A stretch of 64,000 bases of DNA from Corbicula japonica (lineage: Eukaryota; Mollusca; Bivalvia; Venerida; Cyrenidae), in the NCBI GenBank assembly GCA_038501625.1, contig JAZAYU010000224.1, positions 186,001 through 250,000 on the forward strand, read 5' to 3'. The position numbers and the translations under genes were made by a program. This document shows, piece by piece, positions 23,141 to 36,904 of the stretch. Each line of letters opens with the position of its first letter. Positions within the stretch are counted from its first letter, which is position 1. The notes under the pieces were generated by a model. That model was not told where the DNA came from and did not search any database. It saw only the letters and a program-made list of their open reading frames with translations.

Positions 23141-23759
23141 TTTTGCAATGATTAATAACATCCATTTATTAGTTTCCCATAAACAAATCAAACAATGAAA
23201 ATCAAGATCGTTTGTCAATTTCATTCATTATACACAGTTAATGGATCGTTAATTTCTTACTATATTTCTGTATCTACCTTCTGTAACACCAAGAACGTTG
23301 ACACTGGATTGCGGACCACCAATTACACCATAAGCCTGTTCATGACGTCCGATATTTACAGAGAACCATAGAGCCTTTGTCGTTATAGCGCCGACATGAT
23401 TTAAGGGACGCAAATCTGCACATTGGATGGGGTAATGTACAAACTTTGAAAGAGTTTTTATTTGAGTTTTTATTCGTTGGGGGTATTTTCGAATAAAAAT
23501 TAAACCATATCTTTAAAAACACTAAAAAGAATCATTGTTTGCATATATTGAAAATAGCACATAACTCGCAAGATAAACTCAATTTTACAGGTAAAATCCT
23601 TTGTAAATCATATTAAGTAAACATATCATGTGCAAAAGCTGATCAATATATCCAGCTACAATGTTGTTGAGATAATACTGAAAAGAAAAGCCAACTTTAA
23701 AAATTCGAGAAAGACTCTAATCATGTCTACTTCCGGGTTTTTCAAGCTGCTAATTAAAA

Positions 23760-23990
23760 GTTAGAATACCAACAAAACAGAGAAAATGTTGAATAGATGA
23801 AAATGAATCTTTGAAAGCCATTGAATACCAACAAAACAGAGACAATGTTGAATAGATGAAAATGAAACTTTAAAAGCCATTGAACACGACAAATATGAAA
23901 ATATTGTAGGTTCGGTTTGATTGGACCTGTTAATGTGCAGTAAAGGAAATGCCTATTACTTCCCACGGGTTGACTCACACTCAATATTTA
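23760..23990. repeat. Dispersed repeat with a local 60-bp duplication
   Basis: A block with ataccaacaaaacagag and gttgaatagatgaaaatga occurs twice in tandem (about 23764 and 23824). It is followed by aacacgacaaatatgaaaat and gtttgattggacctg, a sequence also seen at 35925-36005 and 50505-50565. Confidence 0.7.
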
Positions 23991-24228
23991 TACATGTTAA
24001 CAGTAAAGATTAGATTCATTCCAAAACGATGGTATGCTTAGGGCGGTGAACATGGAACCTTCATTGCGATGTTTTCATGGAAGCAGGCGATTTTTATTAT
24101 TATCAGCGAATATTGACAAGAGATCTGTTTAGCGTGTAGAGCTCTCATATTGATTTCACGTGGAACCAGGAAACGATCTTTAAAATGTGTCTGTAGATTT
24201 AAGCGCTGTTGGACAAGCAGACACTAGC

Positions 24229-27200
24229 TTACCCACGCTTTTCACACATGGGTTGCCATTTATTATCACACGCCAAATCAATCCAGTGGAAAGACTTCAG
24301 GGGGTAAAACCCTGCACAATCTTCATAGTTACCTCCATCCGGCTCACCTTGAATATGAAACGTGCAATAACAATATTTTTCAATATTAGCTTATGTTCTT
24401 CTGAGGAAAATAAAGAAAAGAATAACCGTGTAGCCAATTTTGTGTCATTACTCACATAGGAAGCATATGAAATGTATATATGTACTAACACATTAAAATT
24501 ATGTCTGAAATTGAGAAAACTAATTCGCAATAATAATCATGTGAACTTTAAATAATTTTTCATCATTTTACATTAATCAATCAGATTAATGACAAATAAA
24601 GTTTTCCCAGTAGAATTATGAGAAGCCCGGCTGGAATTGGAATTTATTTGCATTGGTAAAGTTGTTGACAATCCAAGTTTGAAGAATTCGTCGACCTAAC
24701 TTAGTTCATGTAAGTCATAACTGTTAACGGAAGCATGCAGGTCAGTGACGTCGTTTGAATTTCGCCAATTTTTTTAGATCAGTCTTTCGCCCCACCCTCC
24801 CAAACATAACTTGTGGTCATGACAGTAAATGAGAAGTAAGTGCCACACGATTTTATTACTAAACAGAGGTCGATATATCTGTGGAAAATAGTTGTAGGGC
24901 GAATTCCTTCACAACCATCCACACATCATGTCTAATAATCAGTGCAAGTGTGAAAGAACTCTTCCAAATGGTAAATGAGAAGTTGATGCCTCAAACATTT
25001 ATAACTAGAATTAGCATGGGATTATAATTCTGGTAAAATGGTTGCAGGATTTTTTTTTGTTTACGACCATCTACACATCCTGCTTCATAATATGTGAACG
25101 TTTGAAGAAATTCCGCCAGATAGGTGATACCACAAAATGTTTTTTACTGAAATTGACAAAAAGACATAAATTTGATACAAATTGTCGCAGGTGAAACTAT
25201 ATTCTTTCCGACCATCATCCTGTTAGATCATCTGTGAGAAACCCCCAGATAGTTAATGAGCAGTTGATGCCACAATATTTAGAGCCGTTCGAGTGGGCAT
25301 AGAAAACAAATCAGCTACAGTCTTATTGTCGTACCTGATGATCCGACAATAATTTGTTTAAGCTTAATCATATGCGAAACCATATAACGTAACAATATTA
25401 TTAAAGAAATTTGAATTAATTTATGTCCTGCCATTAAAATCCGTACGCTATTAAATACACCCTGGTTCCGGCTCTCCCACATGCAGGTGGCACTCCCACA
25501 TACAGCTCACGGTAAAGAATTTTATAGGTGAGGTGGTGTAAGTATTTCGTTTGTATCTCCGAAAATTCAAAACGTTCGATAAAAAGAAACATATCAGCAC
25601 CCTGGTTTATAAATAATGACTACGTTCTGCGAGTGCCACAACATTTCATCTTGAAATAAACAAGGCATTCGGAACGACAGCAATATCCCCTGCCGCATAA
25701 TCCTACATCGGATTATAGTAATCCACATTTAAACTGATGAAAAGCAAGTAATCAGTGCAATATTGATTACTTATTCAAACTCAGCAGACTTTGGGTCATG
25801 TAATAATTAGGCTTATTAAAATCAAGTTATTTAAACTCCAATTTGTTTTGAAAATAACCGTGACAACTATTCTACAATACTCACACATAGTTAATTACTT
25901 TTCATGAACCGATGGTTAACTTCGAACGCATGTGTAAGATCCCAACAATATATCGTGGTACGATAGGCCCCTACCGCGATATATTGCGATACGCTTTGCG
26001 CCGCAATATCCATCCCTAGCAGTCAGACCAAAATCTCAACTTACGCTTATTTAATAATTGTTGGCACAAAGAGTTCACTTTGACATTTTCTAAACTTCTT
26101 CCCCTGCACAAATTTAAAAGTCTTTATACGCTCATCTTAGAGAGGGTCCTTTGTTCGCCAGTTTAGTAATTACCTGGAGCCCAATCAGTATAGTTAGGCG
26201 ATGTGTCCGTATCAATCCATTTCCATTCGTTCTCAATCACTTGATCAGTTAGTCCATTCCAGTATGAATTAGCTGAAATGTTTGTTTCAATCATTTTAAA
26301 AGTCTTTCACCGCGAGGAGCTTGATACTCAACATTCTTGCATACCGGTTAAGTAAATGTGCTCTACAGGGAAAGAAAACACTATCATTCCCCAGGAAAAG
26401 AAACCGTTCGCTGCTTTTGTAACTGATGTCATGTCATTAAGTATTTGACATGAATATGATAAGTAAGCGATGTCATTTGAAAAACAGGTTTGTTAACGTC
26501 AAAATTCAGAGCTGGCTCGATATTCAACCCAGCTTGATATTCACTGTTATCTTAATTTCGATCTCAGAGCTGGCTCGATTGTCAACCCAGCTCGAAATTC
26601 ACGTTTAACTGAATTTCGATCTCAGAGCTGGCTCGATATTCAACCCAACTCGTTATTCACTGTTATCTGAATATCGATCTTAGAGCTGGCTCAATTTTCA
26701 ACCCAGCTCGAAATTCACTTTTATCTGAATTTTGACCTCAGAGCTGGCTCGATATTCAACCCAGCTCGAAATTCACTTTTATCTGAGTTTCGAACTCAGA
26801 TCTGGCTCGCTATTCACCCCAGTGGGATAACCGCAGGGTTTTGTTTGAATATCGATCTCAGGGCTGGCTCGATATTAGCCCAGCTCGAAATTCACTTTTA
26901 TCTAAATTTTGATCTCAGAGCTAGCTCAATATTCAGACCAGCTCGATATTCGCATGGTTTTGTTTGAATATCGATCTCAGGGCTGACTCGATATCCAGCT
27001 CGATATGAATTTAGATCTTCGATGTCAGAGACAATTTCACACAGCGTTATGCACATGTAAAATGTTATTATTAATAAAAGGTATGCAATAAAAATCTTGC
27101 GTTAGACAATAGTTTTAAAAAAAAAGTTCACCAGAGATGATAGCCATTTCATCGAATGCAATATGCCTATATACAGAATCGCGAAATCAAAACAAACTAT

Positions 27201-29112
27201 TTCCGATAGAAATATAATATACATGCATGTACATTGTAAAAACAGAAAAGATTAACTTACTTTTCAAGCGAAATAACATTTCTCTAATAAAATTGTTTTC
27301 GTGGACGTCATCTACGTGAACCAATTGGGCATTGTGTTGAGTGCAGAAATGCTAAAATATGGAAAGCAATAATGTGCTTGCACCCCTGATCAGGGTCTAC
27401 ACTGTTAGCTATTTAGTTAATAAATTATGCAAATAAATTTCCATATAACACCCTTCACACACTGAACTGACAGGCTCAAACTAAAACAAAGTTACAAACA
27501 TTTACATTAATTCAGCGGGTAAATGGTTTATGAAATTTGATTCATTGTTAAACTCCCGTCCGATTTTTTATTGATATTTTTATGTAAAATACATTTACAG
27601 TTGTCCACCATAATATTTTGTCAAGAATGATAAAACGTTGTTGATCAGGGCGTCAAAAAACTAAAACAATGATAAAAGAAACACATTTAACAAATAATTT
27701 TAAATAATAAATAATGATAACAAAAAAACAACAACATCAAAACAAACCTCCGCTTCTACAAAGTTAAGACCTTGGCCATCGCCAAAATAATAACATGATC
27801 CTTGGAAGGGTATCCAGATGTCCGGGCATGCCGTGTTTCCCGCTACCAGTCCTAAAAGAATGTCTTACACAATACATGTACACATACATGTTAAGTTCGT
27901 TTTATCTATTTCGGAAAAGTATGCAGATTTACCATTTTTCGACTACCAACAGGAAAACAGTTAACAAACTAATATCATAAAGTGTCGCTTCCTATTGATT
28001 ACTACGAGGAATAATTTATTCATCTGTAAGATATCGGTGAAATATTGTGAAAAACTTATGCACAAAAGGCTAATTACTTGTAAATAGTCAACCGGACGTT
28101 CCTACTCGAGGTTGTCTGATAATGGCAAACGCGTACATTTTTGGCATTTTGGGGGCATTAAATGGCTAGTATGGCCTGAAAGAACATGTTTAGTAAATGA
28201 AATGCTTTTACTGACACACTGACATTAGCAAATTATGTTTGGAAATGCAACGTATGAAATAAAGTCCTGAATTTAAGACAGAATATATAGTTTATATATG
28301 GGAGTCTATATACTGGTTTTACACCAAAAGGCTATATTGACTAAATTATGCCATGTCGTTAGGGAAACAAATCGCATGCAGAAACAAATACGAGCTAGCA
28401 TTTTGTACATGCGGGTAATATAGTAGAAGATTTTGCACCAGCGGCCTCGGTAACTCAATTGGTAGAGCGTCGGCACAGTAAGCCGGTGGTCCAATTCGAA
28501 CTTTATGACGTCGTTTTTAAGGGATAAAGTCAATATCCCGAAGACATTGTGACACGCCACATGAGGATTACATTTCATTGTAACAGCTAATATTAGTAGA
28601 AAGATACAATTCTCGGTGAGATGAGTAAACTGGTGAATTTGATCACCAATAATATAGGCTGGGACGAAATAAAAAGAAATGTCAAAAGGAAAATGATGCT
28701 TAAATATCCCATTGTATTTTCCAAGTAAGTAAAAATAAAGACTTGATATTACACTTCGAAATCAAGTATTTCGCAACTGTTTATTAAAATTACCTTTAAG
28801 TTAATTTATTAACTTGCCGACTAAAATAGGATTACAACTAAATTTAATGTGATATGAATATATTTCGTGTGTTTTCAAATATCGCAACGTTCTAGAGTTG
28901 ATTCGTGAATTAAACCCCAGCGAAATTACCCCATGTTACAATATATCTTAATGGATTAATAATTATAATTGCGCGAATTGAAGCCTGCGAAGTTATGTCA
29001 TCTGTGTTTTTTATGCGAAATATTACGTGCCTCGAAAGAAAAAGTTCGTACAGTAACATGACAACTTACCCCATATGTTGCATACAGTCGAGAAAACTAA
29101 GAGAATAATCAT
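24229..29112 (-). CDS. Secreted C-type lectin-like protein, copy B (151 aa)
   Basis: Model: join(29112-29070, 27851-27748, 27351-27261, 26272-26174, 24347-24229), 456 nt, all GT/AG, phases 1, 0, 1, 1. Exon 1 encodes a 15-residue hydrophobic signal peptide starting at ATG 29112. The rest is a single C-type lectin domain with the six long-form cysteines at 23, 34, 52, 123, 139 and 147. It also has the W-x-G-L core (YWNGLTD, 83-89) and the WAPGEPD loop (110-116). The calcium-site motif is EPD with downstream WID (134-136), so acidic residues remain but the usual EPN or QPD is altered; sugar binding is uncertain. N106-Y-T is a possible glycosylation site. It is a tandem paralogue of copy A. Such proteins in bivalves often act as secreted recognition molecules. 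Confidence 0.88.
24820..25275. repeat. Degenerate tandem repeat in lectin B intron 4
   Basis: About three units of 150-160 bp with blocks aatgagaagttgatgcc and accatccacacatc. Non-coding. The rest of the intron up to the exon at 26174 shows only scattered similarity to the matching intron of copy A (compare 25330-25400 with 40985-41060). Confidence 0.65.
26505..27010. repeat. 58-bp minisatellite in lectin B intron 3
   Basis: About nine copies, period 57-60 bp, with blocks cagagctggctcgatattc and cccagctcgaaattcac. Each unit contains the inverted pair gagctgg and ccagctc, so single strands could form serial hairpins. The matching intron of copy A lacks it. Confidence 0.85.
28438..28565 (+). 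repeat. tRNA-derived SINE fragment
   Basis: The stretch from 28441 (gcggcctcggtaactcaatt, then ggtagagcgtcggc) has tRNA box A-like sequence and an anticodon-arm-like part, but its box B region is degraded. The same SINE is better preserved at 42958-43150, in the equivalent intron of lectin copy A. Not a functional tRNA gene. Confidence 0.65.
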
Positions 29113-29389
29113 AGCGTTCGTTGGTTTATTTGTGGAAAATCATTTTCAAAATTACTGTCTGTTCATGTACTGACTTTCACGAGAAACGGCATATGTTGTA
29201 AATGCCATTAAATGATAAGCAAACAACAGGAGTTATTTGGTGCTAATGATATAAAGAATAGTAAGTTCTCATAGAGACCATAAATTATATTCTGTGCACA
29301 GACAAATTATCTCCTGTTTTGTCTTAGAATAAATACTGAGTAATTTCGACAATAACTTAAACGAACATATAAAATCAACGGCTCATATA

Positions 29390-29660
29390 ATGATACCAAT
29401 TTATAAAAAACTGTTCAATATTATATTTAATGAAGGTATTGTACCTGAAAGTTGGACGGTTGGTATAATAAAACCTATTTTTAAAGGAAAGGGGGTACCG
29501 TCCTCCCCGGAAAACTATCGCCCAATTTCTTTATTAAGTTGTTTTGGGAAATTATTTACCAGCATTATCAATAACAGGTTAAACTCTTTCTGTGAAAAAA
29601 ATGGATTGATTAAAAACACACAAGCAGGTTTCCGTAAAAACCATTCAACTGTTTTCTTTC
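29390..29660 (+). pseudogene. LINE reverse-transcriptase fragment, Jockey/CR1-like
   Basis: The frame from 29390 gives a clear reverse-transcriptase start: PESWTVGIIKPIFKGKG, then SPENYRPISLLSCFGKLF and GLIKNTQAGFRKNHST. These are RT blocks 1-2 of Jockey/CR1/RTE-type non-LTR elements. Similarity ends abruptly near 29660. No endonuclease part is recognised upstream. It lies between the two lectin genes. Confidence 0.75.
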
Positions 29661-29719
29661 TTACCGTACCAAAAGATTCTTTTGAGCTATATTCAAAAAG
29701 TCGTGCGATATCATTACAT

Positions 29720-31090
29720 ATATAGTTCCCAATATCGACTATAAAATAGCCGCAAGACTCTTGCTAAACGTTTACAAAAAACGTTACAAAAATTATTAGT
29801 TTAGACCAACAGGGCTTTATACAAAACAGATTCATTGGTTATAATTTAAGACAAATTCAAGATGTGCGGATATACTTAACATTGATGCAGGTATTCTATT
29901 TTAAGACATCAAAAAGGCATTTGATACTTTACAGTGGAAATTTATGGTAGCCGTGCTGACAAAATTTGGATTTGGAACGTCATTTATTAAATGGGTACAA
30001 ACATTTTATAACAATATTACATCGTGCGTAATAAATAATGATTGGAAATCACAACATTTTAAATTAAATCGTGGCATTAGACAAGGATGTCCGCTGTCTG
30101 CCCTATTGTTTATTATTGTTGCCGAAATAATGGCTTTAAAAATAAAAAAAAAGTGACTGTGAAGATATAACCGGTGTACGTGTAATGGACACACATAATA
30201 ACTCAGTATCAAATCTAAAGATAACACAACTTGCCGATGACACAACATTATTTTTAAAAAATGAAGATGAAATAACAATAGCTTTATTATTAATTAAAGA
30301 ATTTGGTGAATATTCAGGTCTGATTTTAAACAAAAATAAAACAGAAGGTTTATGGATAGGAAGAGCGAAACATTAAAATCGCGACGTATGTAACATAAAG
30401 TTCTCTACTCAAGTGAAAGCATTAGGTATTTATTTTGGGACAGAGAAAGATATTTACGATTTAAATTGGAATGAAAAAGTACAAAAATGCCAATACCTTA
30501 TTGATAAATGGAGTGGCAGAACTCTTACTTTTTATGGAAAAATATTGGTTTTAAAAACTCTCATTATGCCAAAACTAAACAACATCCTGCAAGTAATGAA
30601 AATACCGGGTACAATTCTACAGGATCTAAATACAATGTTCTTTAAGTTTTTATGGTCCAGCAAAAATGAAAAAAATTAAAAGGACGACCTTAATAAGAAA
30701 TAAGGTGGCTTAGAAATAACCGATTTAGAAACATATTCAAAAGCATTAACTTTAAAATGGATAAAAAATCTAGTCGACAATCAGACACAAGCTAATTGGA
30801 AAGTAATCCCAAACTTTTTTCTTAGTCAATTTGGACAAAAGTATCTTATATTTGATATGCAACTTGATTCATTATCATTTAAAAAAAATGTGGATTTTCA
30901 GTCAGAATGAATTGCTTAGAGCGTATCGTTATTGGATATAAAATATCGATGAAAGAATATCAACAAGTAAATATTCTGTTAGGTCAAATATTTTCGTGTA
31001 TATATAGATCATACTATTTAAGTGAGAGGAGAACTGAACATTATAATGTTGAAAAACTGTTATACGGAGATTTATATATTTTATGTTAAT
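29720..31090 (+). pseudogene. Decayed L1/Tx1-like LINE, 5'-truncated
   Basis: Pieces in several frames follow the RT order of the L1/Tx1 group: NIDYKIAARLL near 29735, DIKKAFDTLQWKFM near 29905, FNLN-type text ending NRGIRQGCPLSALLF (about 30060-30115), and the catalytic box as LADDTTLF at 30230 (LADD for the usual YADD). Then come KALGIYFG at 30413 and the connection region (MPKLNNILQVMKIPG) to about 30680, with more decayed tail to about 31090. Many stops and frameshifts show it is dead. It begins where the Jockey/CR1-like fragment stops. Confidence 0.7.
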
Positions 31091-31099
31091 ACTACGAAA

Positions 31100-31954
31100 G
31101 AAAAAATGAAAAATGTATATTGATATCAAAATTCTTGAAGCATCTACAATTAACAATATGAGATTTGTTACGGTCATATACAACACATACTTGATGTTAG
31201 CTATCTATTAATATGTCACCTTACTCTGTTCTTACTTTGCTTATCATTGTTTATATATAAATGTTGTTGCTGTTTTGATTGTAAAATATGAAAAATAAAC
31301 GGATTATCGTAAGATAGTCGAAAATAAGGTAAAGATCAGGATAAGTTTAGGTGATAATAAAGATGTGCCTTTAAAGCTTCGGAATTTCATTAAAAGCCAA
31401 TATCATTTGTTATTTAATTTAACATAAAAGCAGATATTGTGATTAAAAGTATGTTTAGGATGTGATATATATTGGTAACATTTGACTTCTTCTTATACTT
31501 GTGAAAGATTTTTTAAATTCATAGTACTCAAACTTACATGGTTGATCAATTCTGTTTTCATATTGACCTGCATATACAAAGGTATATGAATACTCCCTGT
31601 AATATTAATTTTCTTGTTTGATTTTAAAACAACATACTCACAAGAATATTCTACATTTTATTATAGGATATATTATATGCGTTTTTTTCTAAAGTTTATG
31701 CATTTATTTACTGGTATCTATAATGCACTTCTCGAATCAAATTCAGGTATTGAACCACTGTTTCATATGGTCTATTGAGTTTAAATTCATATACATTAGT
31801 GAATTTAACATTACCAACCATCAAATTATAAATAATTAAAAAACTGATATAAAGAAATATTTTGTTTTCCTATGGAATTAACCTTGTTATTTTTTGTGGT
31901 ATTTATATTGATATTTAGGGTTACTGCATATGCATTATACTTTTCCTGATATTA
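31100..31954. other. AT-rich non-coding stretch
   Basis: No exon or repeat family is recognised. It may include the 3' UTR of the LINE. Confidence 0.4.
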
Positions 31955-32160
31955 ATAGTTTGGGATCAGCCTTTATCACATGGGTGAACAGAAATGAACA
32001 CTGTAGATCTAATCAGGAATGCATGGATGTGCCAGTTGATACCTAATGAATAGGCGAACAATGTAAATCTTGATCACATGGCATGGATTTGCTGACTAAT
32101 CTACACTGGTTGACCATAAAAGCCACATTCCTTGGAGAAAGAGGTTAACATTGTGAATTA
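31955..32160. mobile_element. Decayed piggyBac-type MITE copy
   Basis: Arms with cactgtagatct, gcatggatgtgcca and aatctacactgg are present in family order, with an eroded right end ggagaaagaggttaa near 32155. Confidence 0.55.
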
Positions 32161-32479
32161 ACTGGAAGAAATCTTGCCAAATGTGCAAAGTTGGCTGCAC
32201 TGAATATGTTTCTTCCATCAGTTGTCATCACACATCATAAACAGTCAGAATGGCAACTTCGTTTCATATGGAATTTTACTCCAACTTGGTCACCACTGAT
32301 ATCATAAAGAAAAGTTTGCTTATTTGATGGCCAGGGGTTAGTAAACATAATTATCAGAGCTGTCATCGGCCTCGTGTTATATTTTTATGTATTTTTTTGC
32401 TATATTTGAGATTTATTTTTGTCTGTGTTTTTCTTTAAATTGTAATATAATTTTTCAAAGATCTGTGAAATAAATTAAC

Positions 32480-32956
32480 CATTTACTCCATATTGTATGC
32501 CTTTAATGACGTGGGCAACCAGTGTAGATCCAGATCATCTGTGCTGTCTGTTCTGGATCTACACTTTTCACCTTTTAGTCAGAAATAACCTAATAAATCA
32601 ATAGCGAACACAGCAGATCTTGACAATGAATGTGCCAGCAGATCTGGATCTACACTGTTCACCTGTGTGATAACAGCCATACCTCACAGAGTAAAGAGTT
32701 AATGACTTATCCCTTTCCTCCATGTACCGGGTATACACAGTTTTACGTATGTGCAACCAGTGTAGATCCAGATCAGCTGACACATCCGTGCCATCTGATT
32801 AGGATCTGCACTGGTCACATTTTGGTCAGAAATAACCTAACAAATTAAAAAGTGAACAGTGCAGATCTTGATCAGACGGCACGGATGTGCCGGCTGATCT
32901 GGATCTACACTGTTTGCCCATGCAATAATGGTGTGTCTATGGAGGAAAGGGTTATA
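32480..32956. mobile_element. Two adjacent piggyBac-type MITE copies
   Basis: Copy one spans about 32482-32702 and copy two about 32708-32956. Both have mirrored gtagatccagatcag and ctgatctggatctac arms around a central gtcagaaataacctaa block. Copy two keeps good ends (ccctttcctccatg and ggaggaaagggtta). Confidence 0.75.
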
Positions 32957-34497
32957 ATTATTAAACATTTGTAGCTAGTGTTGTGTTGTCATAATTCTAA
33001 CAACATATCTTAAGGGTTTAAACATAGGTTGATAACATTGTTATTCACAGCATATATTGCAATATACCTTTAAATATAGTTACTATTTTATAAGTATCAT
33101 TTGTTATTGTTATAAATTTTCTTGGACAGGTTTTTTTTATAGGAACAGAGAATGAATTTTAATACTGATATAACATATATGTTCACACTAAGAAAATTTT
33201 ACTATGAAACATAAAATAAATGCTTCAAAGTCATGTGAAATGTGCCTTAAATTATGATCTAATCAAAGTTAAACATTCAGGCTGAAAAACGAACTATTTT
33301 ATACTTGTATTTCTTTATGCTCGTATTTAAAAGTTTAGTCAGTAAGGATATGTGTGATAGCTTAGTACTTGTATGTAAAATACCAACTACTGTCTTTTAT
33401 TGATCATGTCAATGTTTTGTTTGAGAATTAGTATTTGTACTAGTATTTGGACAATACAAAAACTTCACTTTTGCTTTAACCAAGCTAGATTTTGACTCTT
33501 AAATATTGGTGTTTTAAAGGTATTAAGTAAATTGACAATCGTTTTGCCTTTGTATGATCTAGCATAATAGCAATCGGCTAACCCTTTGGTAAGTGGGCAA
33601 TCTTAATACATGTTTTAAAGAAAGAAATTTGATTTAATTTATAGTATTTCTATAATAAGACAAAGAGGAAATCTAGAAAATTGAAAGTGTATGACCTTAT
33701 TACAGGACTTTTTAACATTCCACTTCGGTTGTTATGAATGCTATATGATAACTTCATATAAAATTATCAGTAATTAATATCAACATTTGCATTCCAGGAT
33801 GTTACATATATAATATATTTTTCAAATTTACAAATATAAAATTTAATCAGTTCTACTATTTGTTTAATTTTAAGTTCAAGAGCCGAATTTCAAGTTCAAG
33901 AGCGGGCAAAATTAAGCCTTTGGATTTACACTGGACATCTATGTGATATAAGGTATATCCATGGATTAAAGGATTAAGCAGTAAAGCATGAGAGCAAGAC
34001 TGTAAGAATTTCCTAACAATATGCCAAACTTTTGTTAACTCTTATACTGCTGGTTTTTAGTGTTGTCATACATTTTGCTCAATAATGCAAGGTACTAGTA
34101 TTAACACCATGTTTTCTCTTCCCCAAATAAACATATCAGGGTTAGATTATTTTTGTACATGGCCATTCCCTTGCTTTCACAGATTGAAATTATGAGATAC
34201 AGTAAAACCTGTTTACATCCAACACCTCTAGGAAGAACAAGATATGTTCTGTTGGAATTGTTTATATCTCCACAAACTGAATTTGGAATCAAAATAATAT
34301 GTTTTTAGAGAGATGTTTGTTTTTTAAAGGTGTTGGTAATGATTATTTTACTATAATGCTTATTCATTATATTCAGTATTTTCACGAACCAGGTCTTTTT
34401 TGTGTGTTTTTTTTCTGAAATGTTTTGTTACTTTTTCTCATAATCACACATTATCTCACAGTCACAGTTAGTATCGTAATTGTGTTCCTACTTGTTC
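32957..34497. other. AT-rich non-coding stretch with one stray transposon end
   Basis: No exon is supported. TACAGTAAAACCTGTTTA at about 34199 looks like a lone Tigger-type end without a partner nearby. Confidence 0.4.
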
Positions 34498-34724
34498 CAT
34501 AATGGCTTTTATTCCTTGTGCAACCAATGTTGATCTAGATTAGCCTGCACACCTGAGCAGTCTGATCAGGATCTACACTGTTTGTTTTTAGATCTATTTG
34601 ATTATTTCTGGCCAAAAACCTGACAGTGTAGATCCAGATCAGACAGCACAGTCAAGGCTGATCTGGATCTACACTTTCTTAGATATACTGGGATAAAAGC
34701 CATATCCGTGGAGTAAAGAGTTGA
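34498..34724. mobile_element. Decayed piggyBac-type MITE copy
   Basis: The family arms (tctgatcaggatctacact and gctgatctggatctacact) surround a central ttatttctggcc block; the terminal motifs are eroded. Confidence 0.65.
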
Positions 34725-35650
34725 TATAATGCAAATTTTAAATAAAGTATACAGATCATGTTAAAAAAAATCATAGTGAAAAGATTAAATTTGTGCCACC
34801 CCTTTTTAAAGACACCGTTCATTGGAGTTATCATGCAATTGCGCTTTCCCAACTAGCTCTCTGCTAAAATACCAGAAAAAGTTGTTCATTTGTAAGATAT
34901 TGTCCATTAAATGGTTAAAAAGAAATACTTTTTGCTTTTCACTGTTTTGTTATTTCAAACGATGAAAAGATGCAACTGTCGGCGCTATCTCGTGAACTAC
35001 TAGGCTTGATCCAACAAACCCAACACATTTTAGTACGACGGGTGATCCAGAAATAAACTCCTGGAAAGTCAATATAAAATTGACGTACACGTTCGGGTTA
35101 ATTTGACAGATCAGCACTGTCACGCCAGGGAATAACTGCGACCCAACGTTACGGTTACAAGTACGGTAAGCCTATACAAAGGGGCGGCAAAATTGCAACA
35201 TAAAGGTTTTGACGTGTTTTATGTAACCATAGTGTAAATAGACTTTTTAAAACAATGTTGGGCAAAACTGAACTATTATAAATCGATTTGATCGTTTCTC
35301 TTATATCCGGCATTGATGTATCCGAAAACCTGTACTCTTGACTGTTAAACATTTTTTCTTGCCTTAAAAACAGTCACAGTAACCGAGAGATTTGGTGATA
35401 CAATTACTCCGAAAAAAATAATATGATCATGTGAACAAATCCTTTTATATTAAGTTTTAATAAGTTCACAACTTTCAGCGGAAACGTCTAAATGTATTTC
35501 TACTGTCTCTAACACCAAGATGTATTTGAAAAAAACAAACAACTGTAATACTAAATTGCAAGGTTACTATATACGTCATCCACAGTTATACCTGGTGATA
35601 TATTTTGTACCTCTTTAGGTGATTATATTCAATCTAACAAGATGCACGCC
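34725..35650. other. Non-coding, nothing recognised
   Basis: No supported exon, RNA or repeat. Confidence 0.35.
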
Positions 35651-35654
35651 TAGG

Positions 35655-36010
35655 CAATGACCGCTAAACTGTTAGTCTGACAGCCCCACTGGCATGCGAG
35701 AGGTCCCGGGTTCGATCCTTGGTTCAGGCGTGGATTTTTCAGATCCCTTGTAATGAAAAGACTTTTGATAACTCTATTAATAGCTCTAAACGGCTGTTTA
35801 AACCAAATTATATAGACCCTGCTTAGCAGAAATATAAAGTCACATTTGCTGTCTGTATTTATACAGTGTATACCAAGGGTCCTCCTATCATCATTAAAAT
35901 GGATGAAAAGGGAACTTTGAAAGCCACCGAACACGACAAATATGATAATATTGCTGGCTCGGTTTGATTGAGCCTGTTCATGGGCATTAATGGAAATGCA
36001 CATTACTGCC
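35655..36010 (+). repeat. tRNA-derived SINE with dispersed-repeat tail
   Basis: The stretch 35660-35730 is tRNA-like with a good box B (ggtcccgggttcgatcc at 35702). The following 270 bases carry the gttttgattgagcct-type block (35955-35985) shared with 23880-23980 and 50505-50565. Confidence 0.6.
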
Positions 36011-36904
36011 CACGCCGTCTAGCCCCGAATTGAGAGAATATAAATTCTGCACATCACAAAGCATGCCAAAGGCAAAATTTAAAAAGCAGGAACAATTTCC
36101 TTGGGGTAATTGTCAATATCAAAATCTATATTGGCTGGAATATTGAAACCAGCCATCTATAAACTGGATGAAATATTAAAAACAAAACTAATTTTAGAAG
36201 TACTATTAACATAATACATAAGTATCGTGCTCAACGACCTTTAAAGGACGTAACTGATAACAGCACTGATAAAGGCTGAAAATAGTATCTCTTGAAATCA
36301 GACAATATGAAAATGTTAACAGTGGATGTGGTTTTATTGATAAGTTCATGTGTTTCCTTGATAATGCATAATCCTGTAAACATCTAGCACAGGCTTTAGC
36401 ACAATTCTTCTTCGAACAACCGACTGGCCTCAATAGGGACTATTTATAATAAAATTACTGATATGAGGAAGGGGTATCATTTTTTTTTATCATGTTATAT
36501 ACTGGTCGAAGCATGATAACATCGAACAAAATATTCCTGTTTAGTTTGACATAAATAACTTATGTATTGAGAACTTTGACTATGATAGTAAGAGCAAATA
36601 CACTCGGCATTTGGCATGAAATATCCCTATCCACATGCGTGTTATAACCAAATGAACCAAGATTTGACAAGATTAACTCTACACCTTATCCAGTGCAACA
36701 CACCAGACCATCATATCACGAAAATTATGTAACAGTGGCACTAGTCGCTTCGTACACACAGACTGCAATATCAATTGCAGCACATACCAGTGAGGCCAAC
36801 TACAATTATAGTCAATTGCACATTGACATAATAAGTCAAACGAACCACCAATTTTCTCCCACTATGTTAATTCCCGCCATGTGCACATTTTTATCCATGC
36901 AATT

